Below the pieces are notes generated by a model. That model saw only the letters and a list, made by a program, of their open reading frames with translations. It searched no databases and was not told the DNA's origin. From Lyngbya aestuarii BL J (GTDB lineage Bacteria > Cyanobacteriota > Cyanobacteriia > Cyanobacteriales > Microcoleaceae), in the NCBI RefSeq assembly GCF_000478195.2, contig NZ_AUZM01000005.1, positions 1 to 64,000 on the forward strand: a DNA stretch of 64,000 nucleotides, read 5' to 3'. Both the position numbers and the translations under genes were made by a program. Positions 36,998 through 46,912 of the stretch are shown here, one piece after another; within the stretch, counting starts at the first letter, position 1, and every line of letters starts with the position of its first letter.

Positions 36998-38455
36998 TTA
37001 CAGGTTACAATTTGCCAAACGAGAGAAAACTAATCGATATATTCCTAACTTTGCACCTTCATAGCGACCAATCGGACCCAAACCCCTCGGAAGGTGTCCT
37101 TTTGGCGCCGATAGGGAAAAGTTGAGGTTGTCAGTTCTTACCCATCCATCCTTCGTTTTCCAGCCAATTTCCTCCCCAAAACGATACCATTCGATCTGAT
37201 TGTATTGTCCTAACTTGTTTCCGGTTTCCAGATAAATCTGTTTCTGAACAGTAAAACCAAAACGGACGTTACTGTATTTAATCCAAAGGTTGTTAATCGT
37301 GCGAATTTCTTCACAGGGAAAATTGTCAATTGAGCCTGTATCTAACCATCCATCTTTTGCCCTTCCCGCTACTTTTAACATGAGTCTAGCCGTTTCTTCG
37401 TCTGCATCTTTCCACTGTTTCTGACTCAAAAAATATTGCAAAACAGAGTAATCTACTCCTCTGGCTGAAACTACTTTTATTAATGATTTTGGCGGTGGAG
37501 GTGGAGGCGCTGCAATTACTGTTGTTAACGATGTTGGGGGTGGTGGAGGCGGAGGTATGCGAACGGTTTTAGAAGGTGTAGCTTGAGATGAAACTGCATT
37601 CACAACTTCCCCAACAGACTGATACCGTTTTTTCATCGCCTGCTGTAACATCTGATCTAAAACTTCGCCCAATTTTTGATTAATAGGAGCGGTTAAATAA
37701 TCTCGCCAAACCCATTCTCCCTCGCTCACATCATACAACTGAAAGGGTTCAACTTGGGTTAATAGATGAATACAAGTCACACCCAAACTGTAAATATCAC
37801 TGCTAAAATTGGCTTTTCCTAAAGCTTGTTCTGGTGCCGCATATCCAGCAGAACCGATGGTTGTTCCGGTAACGGCTAAGGCGGTACGGGTCGCAAATTT
37901 TGCCGCTCCAAAATCGACTAAAAACAGTTGGTTATCGGAAGCTCGACGGATCAAATTTTCCGGCTTGATATCCCGGTGAATCACTTGATTTTTGTGAACA
38001 AAATATAAGACCGGAAGTAATTTTTTGAGCAGTTGTAAAATTTGAGTTTCGTTAAAGGTTCCCGACTCCTCTAACTCTTGTTGCAGGTTTTTTCCTTGAA
38101 TATATTCTTGAACTAAATACTGACGGTTATCTTGGGTAAAATAGGCGTAAAGTTCGGGAATTTGCGGATGTTTTCCCAACTCATCCAAACGAACGGCTTC
38201 TTGTTCAAAAAGTTGTTTAGCTTTTTCTACAGTTTCTGTTCCCTGTGCTTGCGGAAAAAACTGTTTGATCACACAAAAGGGTTTTGAAGGTTTGAACTCA
38301 TCTATCGCTTTGAAGGTGCGACCAAACCCGCCTTGACCGATAATTTCTAGCGCTCGATAACGTTCGGCTAACAGTAATTTTACACCACAATGCTGACAAA
38401 ATAGAGTGTTTGGCAGGTTATTCAACAAGCAGTCAGGATTCAAACATTGGCTCAT
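36998..38455 (-). CDS. Zinc ribbon - Ser/Thr protein kinase - GUN4 domain fusion
   Basis: From the ATG at 38455 (MSQCLNPDC) the protein is 485 residues; numbering here uses the longer start (38470). A zinc ribbon with two CxxxC/CxxC pairs (9-28) precedes a eukaryotic-type kinase: GQGGFG loop, K69, HRDIKP (165-170), DFG (186-188) and AAPEQA. A proline-rich linker with two runs of P (306-327) leads to a GUN4 domain (about 336-465): YSVLQYFLSQKQWKDAD, DNFPCEEIRTINNLW, and GHLPRG. GUN4 binds porphyrins and activates Mg chelatase in free form. Kinase-fused forms presumably use it as a tetrapyrrole-responsive sensor; that is inference. All catalytic residues are present. Confidence 0.9.
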   Translation of the reverse strand: MSQCLNPDCLLNNLPNTLFCQHCGVKLLLAERYRALEIIGQGGFGRTFKAIDEFKPSKPFCVIKQFFPQAQGTETVEKAKQLFEQEAVRLDELGKHPQIPELYAYFTQDNRQYLVQEYIQGKNLQQELEESGTFNETQILQLLKKLLPVLYFVHKNQVIHRDIKPENLIRRASDNQLFLVDFGAAKFATRTALAVTGTTIGSAGYAAPEQALGKANFSSDIYSLGVTCIHLLTQVEPFQLYDVSEGEWVWRDYLTAPINQKLGEVLDQMLQQAMKKRYQSVGEVVNAVSSQATPSKTVRIPPPPPPPTSLTTVIAAPPPPPPKSLIKVVSARGVDYSVLQYFLSQKQWKDADEETARLMLKVAGRAKDGWLDTGSIDNFPCEEIRTINNLWIKYSNVRFGFTVQKQIYLETGNKLGQYNQIEWYRFGEEIGWKTKDGWVRTDNLNFSLSAPKGHLPRGLGPIGRYEGAKLGIYRLVFSRLANCNL

Positions 38456-38556
38456 CCCTGGCGACTCCAAGCAGTTCTATCTGTTTATTTTAGATCGGTT
38501 TTTGCTTGGAATTTTAACAAATTTTTTTGGTGTATCAAACTTAAATAATTTTTGCT

Positions 38557-38664
38557 AATTTTACCGTAAATTTTCTGATGCACCCAATTTTTATATAAAA
38601 TCCGTAGGGTGCATCAGACCGAAGGAATTACTATTAATTTTACCGCCAATTTTCTGATGCACCC
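38557..38664. repeat. Direct and inverted repeat cluster downstream of the DUF1350 gene
   Basis: A 29-base unit occurs at 38557-38585 and again at 38636-38664 with two mismatches, 79 bases apart. Each ends with TCTGATGCACCC. An inverted copy, GGGTGCATCAGA, lies at 38607-38618 and forms a 12-bp perfect stem with the first copy. It lies between the DUF1350 stop and the kinase start; it may be a dispersed element and may form a terminator-like hairpin. Confidence 0.8.
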
Positions 38665-38669
38665 GAGTT

Positions 38670-39641
38670 TTAGTGTTTAGAGGTTGAAACCCCAACGGTA
38701 ACTTTAGAAATTGACTTTTTTTGAGTTTGATAACTTGACTGTAACAAAGCTGATTTAACTCGATCTGATAACTGTTGTAAAATCCTGACAGCAACGGGTT
38801 CAAGTTGACGCTTATAAATCGGTTCTATAAACTTATCCCAAGGATTAAAATCGACGATAGATTTACCGATTTTAATGCCAACAGGTTCGAGGTGTTTTCC
38901 GGGTATTTCTTGATGAATTAAGTTTTGGTTTTTAAGTTGCTGAATAAACCAGTAAACCCCTTTTTGTTTATTGTTATCATTTCCGGCAATATCATCAGAT
39001 TTAAACGAAATTAAACCCGTAATATTAAACAGTTGACTGCGATCAATCATACACTCAATTTGAGTACGACTCGGTAACACGCCCCAACCCATTTGATCGA
39101 TAAAATGAGCGAGAGATTGAATGGGAATCGCACTTTCTGTATCACTAATATCAGGGGCGAGTAACAGCGAGGGTTGATTGAAAATTGCCTTTTTATCACC
39201 TAAGCGACGGCGAATTGTGTCAAGTTGTTTTTGGGAGATACAATCTTGAAAGTAAGTTAACCCATTTTTGTCGCTCAAAAGTTCTAGCAAAGCGATATAT
39301 TTGCAGCCCAAACTATGACCGACCCATAAATAGTTAGAGTTTTCTAAATAGAATTTTCCGTCATAACCTGCGGCTTTTGCTTTTTCAACGAGTAAATTTT
39401 GTAACTCGTTTTGTTCTTCTAATAAACTCAGTGAAACAGACCAATGTTGAAAGGTAAATCGAAAGGGAATTGCAACGATAGTATAACCGGATTCAAATAA
39501 TGTTTCTAAAAAATAGCGATAAGATAAGGTTGGGAATGAACCAAAAAACGCGCCACCAATAAATCTAATTACGCCTTTGGGTTGAGGATGGAAAGCAACC
39601 CAGCTAAAGCCTAAAGGTTCAAAGCGAAGTTGAGTAGACAT
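38670..39641 (-). CDS. DUF1350 family protein, alpha/beta-hydrolase-like
   Basis: A 323-residue protein of a family shared by cyanobacteria and plant plastids. It opens with SWVAFHPQPKGVIRFIGGAFFG, the family hallmark, and then has a nucleophile-elbow-like VGHSLGCK, so it has an alpha/beta-hydrolase fold. The catalytic activity of the family is unknown to me. The C-terminal region is helical (KRQLEPVAVRILQQL). The ATG at 39641 begins MSTQLRFEPLGF. It is separate from the kinase by a repeat cluster. Confidence 0.85.
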   Translation of the reverse strand: MSTQLRFEPLGFSWVAFHPQPKGVIRFIGGAFFGSFPTLSYRYFLETLFESGYTIVAIPFRFTFQHWSVSLSLLEEQNELQNLLVEKAKAAGYDGKFYLENSNYLWVGHSLGCKYIALLELLSDKNGLTYFQDCISQKQLDTIRRRLGDKKAIFNQPSLLLAPDISDTESAIPIQSLAHFIDQMGWGVLPSRTQIECMIDRSQLFNITGLISFKSDDIAGNDNNKQKGVYWFIQQLKNQNLIHQEIPGKHLEPVGIKIGKSIVDFNPWDKFIEPIYKRQLEPVAVRILQQLSDRVKSALLQSSYQTQKKSISKVTVGVSTSKH

Positions 39642-39799
39642 AGTTTAACCCGAGTGTGATTAAAAGCAAATTGATTAACCTATCTCTAACTTAACGTTTG
39701 TTATAGAGTGATGAACAGTCGCTTTTTTGCAGTAACTCGGATGAGTGACACTCATTTGTGCTTTCAATCTTTCCCAAAAACCCGGTTTCTATTTAACAT

Positions 39800-39829
39800 A
39801 AAAAAAGGCGAGTATTTTTAATACTCACC
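39800..39829 (-). terminator. Rho-independent terminator of thiC
   Basis: On the minus strand, GAGTATT (39826-39820) pairs with AATACTC (39816-39810) over a 3-base loop, with partial extension of the stem, and is followed by seven T (39806-39800). It lies about 50 bases after the thiC stop. Confidence 0.85.
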
Positions 39830-39876
39830 CCCTATTTTAACGAATTCAACAATAGAAAAAAATCGAGTCAACTCAA

Positions 39877-41366
<1,490 letters not shown>

Positions 41367-41542
41367 GTTGATGGTATCACAAATCGAGGGAGTTTGCAGA
41401 GGACAAGCCTGAACAGAGGAGAAAAAGTATGGCGAGAGGCAATCTGTATTAAAATCTATTGTAATAATTGTGATTATTTGACGATAAATTGCGTCAAACT
41501 CTTTTAAGTGTTAGACAGACTTTAGAAGTTAGAGTAGAAAGC

Positions 41543-43012
41543 ATGGAATTTCGAGTTATTGACACCCCTCGCATTGATTGGACGGGAGATGCCCTAGCAG
41601 TGGGTATATTTGAACATGAAGTAGATTTACCGGGTGAGTTAGCCCAACTCGACGAAAAACTCGCAGGCACTTTGAAAGAGTTGATCGAAGAAACTGAATT
41701 TGATGGGAAACCCAGCAGCAGTGCTTCCTCTCGGGTTGGTAGTAGCAGCCCTATCCGCAAAGTGATTTTAGTGGGTTTGGGTTCATCGGAAAACTTATCG
41801 TTAGATACCCTACGTTTAGCCGCCGCAACAGCAGGACGTCTAGCCAAAACGATTAAATGTAAAACCCTGGGTATAAGTTTACCTGTCTTTGAAACGCCAG
41901 AGGCAACCACTCAAGCTTTAGTAGAAGGGGTTGAACTAGCATTGTATCAAGACAACCGTTTTAAGTCGGAAACCGAAGACAAAGGCCCCGCAATTGAACG
42001 GGTAGAATTATTAGGGTTAGCGGGAACAGAAGATGCAATTACTCGCGCTCAAAATATCTGTTCAGGGGTGTTTTTAGCCCGAGAATTAGTTGCAGCCCCC
42101 GCCAATGAAATCAACCCGATTACGATGGCAGAAATGGCAGAAGCTTTGGCATCAGAATATGGGTTTGATATCGAGATTTTGGAAAAAGAAGACTGTGAAA
42201 AGTTGGGAATGGGTGCATTTTTAGGCGTTGCCCAAGCCTCAGATTTGCCTCCAAAATTCATTCATTTGACTTACAAACCATCAGGAACTCCGAAGCGCAA
42301 ATTAGCGATTATTGGTAAAGGATTAACCTTTGATTCGGGTGGATTAAACCTGAAAGTCGGGGCGAGTAGTATTGAAATGATGAAAACCGACATGGGCGGT
42401 GCCGGAGCAACCTTTGGGGCGGCGAAAGCCATTGGTTTATTAAAACCCGACGTGGAAGTGCATTTTATTAGTGCCGTCACTGAGAATATGATTAGCGGTC
42501 GAGCCATGCACCCTGGAGACTTTCTGACTGCATCGAATGGCAAAACAATTGAAGTCAATAATACCGATGCTGAAGGGCGTTTAACCTTGGCTGATGCGTT
42601 GGTTTTTACAGATAAATTGGGTGTGGATGCAATGGTTGATTTAGCCACTTTAACCGGGGCTTGTGTCGTGGCGCTTGGGAATGATATTGCGGGTTTGTGG
42701 AGTCCGAATGATGATTTAGCCAGTCAGTTAGAAACAGCATCAAAATCCACAGGTGAAAAACTCTGGCGAATGCCGATTGAGGAGAAGTATTTTGAAGGGT
42801 TAAAAGCCGTTCATGCAGATATGAAAAATACGGGGCCAAGACAGGGCGGGGCAATTACAGCAACCCTATTTTTAAAGCAGTTTGTTGAGAAAACACCCTG
42901 GGCGCATTTAGACGTTGCTGGCCCGGTTTGGACAGACAAAGATAGTGGGTATAACAGCACAGGGGCAACGGGGTTTGCTGTACGACTTTTGGTTGATTGG
43001 GTACTTCAATAG
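41543..43012 (+). CDS. pepA: Leucyl aminopeptidase (M17 family)
   Basis: From the ATG at 41543 ([15 protein letters not shown]) this is a 489-residue cytosolic aminopeptidase, a normal M17 length. An ATG at 41489 is less likely because the added 18 residues do not resemble the family. The dinuclear metal and catalytic core is in the C-terminal half: [28 protein letters not shown], and the signature [15 protein letters not shown]. It removes N-terminal residues from peptides and can bind DNA in other bacteria. It is divergent from thiC and followed by a terminator. Confidence 0.95.
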   Translation: MEFRVIDTPRIDWTGDALAVGIFEHEVDLPGELAQLDEKLAGTLKELIEETEFDGKPSSSASSRVGSSSPIRKVILVGLGSSENLSLDTLRLAAATAGRLAKTIKCKTLGISLPVFETPEATTQALVEGVELALYQDNRFKSETEDKGPAIERVELLGLAGTEDAITRAQNICSGVFLARELVAAPANEINPITMAEMAEALASEYGFDIEILEKEDCEKLGMGAFLGVAQASDLPPKFIHLTYKPSGTPKRKLAIIGKGLTFDSGGLNLKVGASSIEMMKTDMGGAGATFGAAKAIGLLKPDVEVHFISAVTENMISGRAMHPGDFLTASNGKTIEVNNTDAEGRLTLADALVFTDKLGVDAMVDLATLTGACVVALGNDIAGLWSPNDDLASQLETASKSTGEKLWRMPIEEKYFEGLKAVHADMKNTGPRQGGAITATLFLKQFVEKTPWAHLDVAGPVWTDKDSGYNSTGATGFAVRLLVDWVLQ

Positions 43013-43061
43013 TTCCCGTTTAACCTACAGTTATGACCGAGTAATCTGTAACAGCTAAAAA

Positions 43062-43110
43062 TTTTAGGCTGCATTTTCTCTCCTGAAGTTCAAGGGATTG
43101 CAGCCTAAAA
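43062..43110 (+). terminator. Hairpin terminator of pepA
   Basis: TTTTAGGCTGCA (43062-43073) and TGCAGCCTAAAA (43099-43110) form a perfect 12-bp stem with a 25-base loop, followed by AATAATTTTATTT. It lies about 50 bases after the pepA stop. Confidence 0.75.
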
Positions 43111-43179
43111 AATAATTTTATTTGCAAATACAATGCCGAAAAACATATCAAAAATATTGAGTGAATTTAATAACTAAAA

Positions 43180-43344
43180 ATGCGTGTTTTATTAGTTGAA
43201 TATGAGCCAGGAATTGCCCAATTTATTACTCAAGGTTTGCGAGAAGCTGGCTATGTTATTGATGTGACTCAAGATGGTCAAGAAGGTTGGGACTATGCCT
43301 CTACATTCTCAGCCTTTGCCACGCTCAAAAATCTGAATGAGTAA
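43180..43344 (+). pseudogene. Truncated OmpR-type response regulator receiver
   Basis: A 54-residue frame starts MRVLLVEYEPGIAQFITQG and continues LREAGYVIDVTQDGQEGW, clearly the first half of a receiver domain. The paired acidic residues of a receiver (ED/DD) have become EY, the phosphoacceptor aspartate and everything after DYASTF is missing, and the frame ends ATLKNLNE. There is no DNA-binding domain. Remnant of a lost regulator. Confidence 0.75.
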
Positions 43345-43459
43345 ATCAAACAAGGTGATAGAATACTAGCAGTTCGATCAGTATACTCAAATTAGAACAT
43401 TAGGCGATCGCCAAAATGTTATAGTATTTTAAAAAGCAACGTTCAGAAAAATTGTACCG

Positions 43460-43945
43460 ATGACAATTATTCATCCGAATGAACTCGGTATTACTTCACT
43501 TCCGGATCATACCCAACTTCCGGAGTCTGATGGTACTTTCGTGAAAAACTTCCAAGAACATCCCCAAAGTATTCTATTAACCGATTCAATCAGATCTACC
43601 CTAGATCAGCTTCATTCTGACGGACGATATGCCATTGGTCACAGTTCTCCGGGATGCAAGCTCCCAGAGCTGCTGTGACTTCGTCAAGATTGTGGGATTT
43701 ATTGGCGACTAACAGAACCCCCAGAACGAGGGGCTGTTGCACCCGACTGGTTTTATGTTCCTCATGTTCCTCCGTTGCTGGATGGACAAGTGCGACGTTC
43801 TTATGTATTGTGGCAAGAATATATAGCGCCTTTAATTGTTTTAGAGTTTGTTACCCCCCTCGCTCCCCCCTGCAACAAGAGGAGGGAAGATAAGGAAAAG
43901 TATTTAACGGTTGCGAGAAATGGGAGTTAATCCCGATGAATTATA
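43460..43945 (+). pseudogene. Decayed Uma2-family gene with in-frame stop and internal loss
   Basis: The frame opens MTIIHPNELGITSLPDHTQLPESD, typical for Uma2 proteins, and runs to an in-frame TGA at 43676-43678. It then continues in the same frame as RQDCGIYWRLTEPPERG, VAPDWFYVPHVPPLLDG and YIAPLIVLEFV. The segment before the stop includes a foreign-looking stem-loop (TCACAG...CTGTGA, about 43637-43678). After LEFV the sequence jumps through C-rich bases to a typical Uma2 end, REMGVNPDEL, in another frame. The central nuclease part is lost, so the gene is dead. Confidence 0.8.
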
Positions 43946-43994
43946 GTCGCAGAGTAATCTTAAATTAGTAAGGATTTGGGGGATAATTTAACCG

Positions 43995-46814
43995 ATGAAA
44001 AACTTATGGCTCAAATCTCTAACAATTCTGCCGATTTTTTGGGGCTTCTTTTCCTCTGTCGTCACGGCACAAGTTATCCCCGACCAAACCTTACCTAATA
44101 ATACCATTGTTACCCCGGAAGGCAACATCTTTAGAATCGAAGGTGGAACTCAAGCCGGAGAGAATCTATTTCATAGTTTTCAAGACTTTTCTATCCAAAC
44201 GGGAAGCGGTGTTTTTTTCAACAATGCTGTTAATATTCAAAATATTATCAGTCGAGTTACAGGCGGAAATATATCTTTAATCGATGGTTTAATCCAAGCT
44301 AACGGCAGCGCCAATTTATTTTTACTCAATCCGAGTGGGATTCTTTTCGGGCCGAATGCCCAACTCAATATCGGCGGTTCATTTGTTAGCAGCACCGCCA
44401 ACAGTTTAATCTTCAACGATGGTCAAGTTTTCAGCGCAATTCATCCCCAAAACCCGCCTTTACTCAGTGTCAATGTTCCCATTGGTTTACAATTTGGTTC
44501 GAGTCCGAGTGCAATTACCAACCGTTCCCAAGCTATCGGAATTGGTTTAGATAGAAATCCCGCCCCCACAGGTTTACAAGTTCAACCCGGACAAAATATT
44601 ACATTAGTTGGGGGAAATATTAACTTAGAAGGCGGAAATCTCACCGCTTTTGGAGGTCAAGTCGAACTCGGAACAGTTCGTAATGGAATTTGGCAGTTGG
44701 GAAGCGGTACCTCTATTACCTCAGCCGCTGAGGGAAACATTTTATTATCAGAAAATAGCCAAGTAACAACGAGCGGTTTAAGTGGCGGCGCTATAAATCT
44801 ACAAAGTGGAAATATTACCCTAACAGATGGTTCTGGACTCGCTGCCAATACATTAGGAGATTTTGACGCCTCGGGAATTAATATTCAAGCTTTTGAAGTC
44901 AATATTCAAAACAAAGCCTTTCTGTCGGCTTCCACATTTGTAGGTACGGGTGCAGCAGGTGGAATTAGTATTAACGCAGACAAAGTAACAATAACTGGAA
45001 CCGTTCCCTTTCAACTCGTTTCTCAACTCCTCGCCTTGGGCGACCCCGAGCAAGCCGAGTCTGTCTCATTTGACCCCCTAAGACCCCCAGATGGTTTATA
45101 TAGTCTCAGTGGAGGCCCAGGGGATGGGGGAGACGTGACCATCAATGCCAATCAACTCATTGTTCGAGATGGTGCCGGAATTCTGACCACGGCTTTAGGT
45201 ACCGGAAAGGGCGGAAATATTACCCTCAATGTTCAGTCCGCCGAACTGAGTAACGGTTCTCTCATCGTTACCGGAACGACCAACGCCGGGAATGCAGGTG
45301 ACTTAAACATCAACGCCAACCAACTGCGAGTGATTACAGGAACTTCACTGAGTACCACCCCCAATAGTTCCACAGAAACAGGTCAAGGGGGAAACGCGAC
45401 GATAAATGCAGATTTTGTCGAATTCAGTGGCACCCCCGAAGGTGCTTTAGTCCCCGCAGGTGTCTTTACTGCCACACTAGGGTTAGGCGATGCCGGAGAT
45501 TTAACCATTAACGCCCGACAACTCCGAGTTGCAGACGGCGCCCAGGTTTCAAGTTCAGCATCGGGGGCTGGAAAAGGCGGAAATCTAACTGTGAATGCCA
45601 CAGACATTGAATTAACGGGGATATCTCCCGATGGGCGATTTATTACCGGTTTATTAACATCTTCGTCGCTGTTAACCGTACAAGGACAGCAAGGAACGGC
45701 CTCTGCTGGCAATTTAAGCGTTAATACAAGTCGGTTGGTGGTGCGGGATGGCGCTCAAATTTCGGCGGCTACAGGGGGCGAAGGAGCAGCCGGAAATTTA
45801 ACGATTAACGCGGCTGAATCCATTCAGGTGATTGGGGTAACAACCAACGCAGACCCCACGGTAGAATCGGTTTCCTTTGGCGTGGTTGGTGATGGGATTA
45901 TTCCCAGTGCGATTGAATCGAATACCAGTGGGGAGGGGAATGCAGGCAATTTAAACATGACCACCAATCGCTTAACCATACGCGACGGGGCGGAAGTGGG
46001 TGTGCGCGGGACTCGTCAAGGTTCAGCCGGAAACTTAAATATTACCGCCCAGGCGATTATTTTAGACAATGAAGGGGCGATTAGTGGGGCGACGGCTTCG
46101 GGTGGCCAGGGAAACGTCACCTTAAAAACTCAGGCGTTAGAATTGCGCCGAGGAAGTCGAATTACAACCAATTCGGGAACGGCTAACGGCGGAAATATTA
46201 CCATTGAGACTCAGACGGTTGTGGCTATTGAGAATAGTGATATTACAGCGAATGCTCAACAGGGAATGGGTGGACGAGTCAGCATCAATGCTCAAGGTGT
46301 GTTTGGGACTGAGTTTCGTCAACAGACAACCCCCAAAAGTGATATTACCGCAACCAGCGAGTTAGGGGCAGAATTTAGTGGCGCAGTTGACATTAATCGC
46401 CCGGAAACCGATGCAAATTCGGCTTTAGCAGATTTACCAACAACAATTGTAGACCCTAGCACTTTGGTGGTCGCGGGTTGTACCAGTTTTGCTGACAGTG
46501 AATTTATTATTACGGGGCGAGGCGGTTTACCTCCGAGTCCGAGTGATTCTCTCAGTAGTGATGCGGTGGTTGTAGATTGGATAGATGCGGTAATTCGCCC
46601 GGATTTAAACCCCAAATCTTCTTCTGACACTCCCCAATACTCCCTAGAAAATACTCCCCAAACAACTCAGCAGATTCCTCTGATTGAAGCACAGGGTTGG
46701 ATTGTTCATCCCAATGACACCGTTGAACTGGTGGCTGTTCCTGCTAATGTTACACCCTATCGTTCGGGATTGGAGTCGGTTCCCTGTCAGGATTCTTTGA
46801 AACCGCAGGCGTAA
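43995..46814 (+). CDS. Two-partner-secretion exoprotein with FHA N-terminal domain
   Basis: A 939-residue secreted protein. A signal peptide (about 1-25, ending VVTAQ) is followed by the TPS/filamentous-haemagglutinin N-terminal domain (about 35-150: NIFRIEGG, FHSFQDFSIQTGSGVFF, ANLFLLNPSGILFGPNA). The rest is a beta-helix of imperfect repeats of the GGNLTINA / GDLTINARQLRV type. The C terminus (GWIVHPNDTVELVA) is typical of the large cyanobacterial family of such proteins. It should be exported by a TpsB outer-membrane transporter, which is not in the window. Possible role: adhesion or surface structure. Confidence 0.9.
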   Translation: MKNLWLKSLTILPIFWGFFSSVVTAQVIPDQTLPNNTIVTPEGNIFRIEGGTQAGENLFHSFQDFSIQTGSGVFFNNAVNIQNIISRVTGGNISLIDGLIQANGSANLFLLNPSGILFGPNAQLNIGGSFVSSTANSLIFNDGQVFSAIHPQNPPLLSVNVPIGLQFGSSPSAITNRSQAIGIGLDRNPAPTGLQVQPGQNITLVGGNINLEGGNLTAFGGQVELGTVRNGIWQLGSGTSITSAAEGNILLSENSQVTTSGLSGGAINLQSGNITLTDGSGLAANTLGDFDASGINIQAFEVNIQNKAFLSASTFVGTGAAGGISINADKVTITGTVPFQLVSQLLALGDPEQAESVSFDPLRPPDGLYSLSGGPGDGGDVTINANQLIVRDGAGILTTALGTGKGGNITLNVQSAELSNGSLIVTGTTNAGNAGDLNINANQLRVITGTSLSTTPNSSTETGQGGNATINADFVEFSGTPEGALVPAGVFTATLGLGDAGDLTINARQLRVADGAQVSSSASGAGKGGNLTVNATDIELTGISPDGRFITGLLTSSSLLTVQGQQGTASAGNLSVNTSRLVVRDGAQISAATGGEGAAGNLTINAAESIQVIGVTTNADPTVESVSFGVVGDGIIPSAIESNTSGEGNAGNLNMTTNRLTIRDGAEVGVRGTRQGSAGNLNITAQAIILDNEGAISGATASGGQGNVTLKTQALELRRGSRITTNSGTANGGNITIETQTVVAIENSDITANAQQGMGGRVSINAQGVFGTEFRQQTTPKSDITATSELGAEFSGAVDINRPETDANSALADLPTTIVDPSTLVVAGCTSFADSEFIITGRGGLPPSPSDSLSSDAVVVDWIDAVIRPDLNPKSSSDTPQYSLENTPQTTQQIPLIEAQGWIVHPNDTVELVAVPANVTPYRSGLESVPCQDSLKPQA

Positions 46815-46912
46815 ACTCTCCGAATAACACTAGAATTTACCCCCATTGTTGTCTATCATTAAGAGTTCGACGAGTGTAGACATTAATCTCATATTAATCT
46901 CATGGAGCAGTG

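Noticed and set aside
42271-42648. A 125-residue frame antisense to pepA
   Set aside because: It mirrors the conserved M17 catalytic region; no independent signal.
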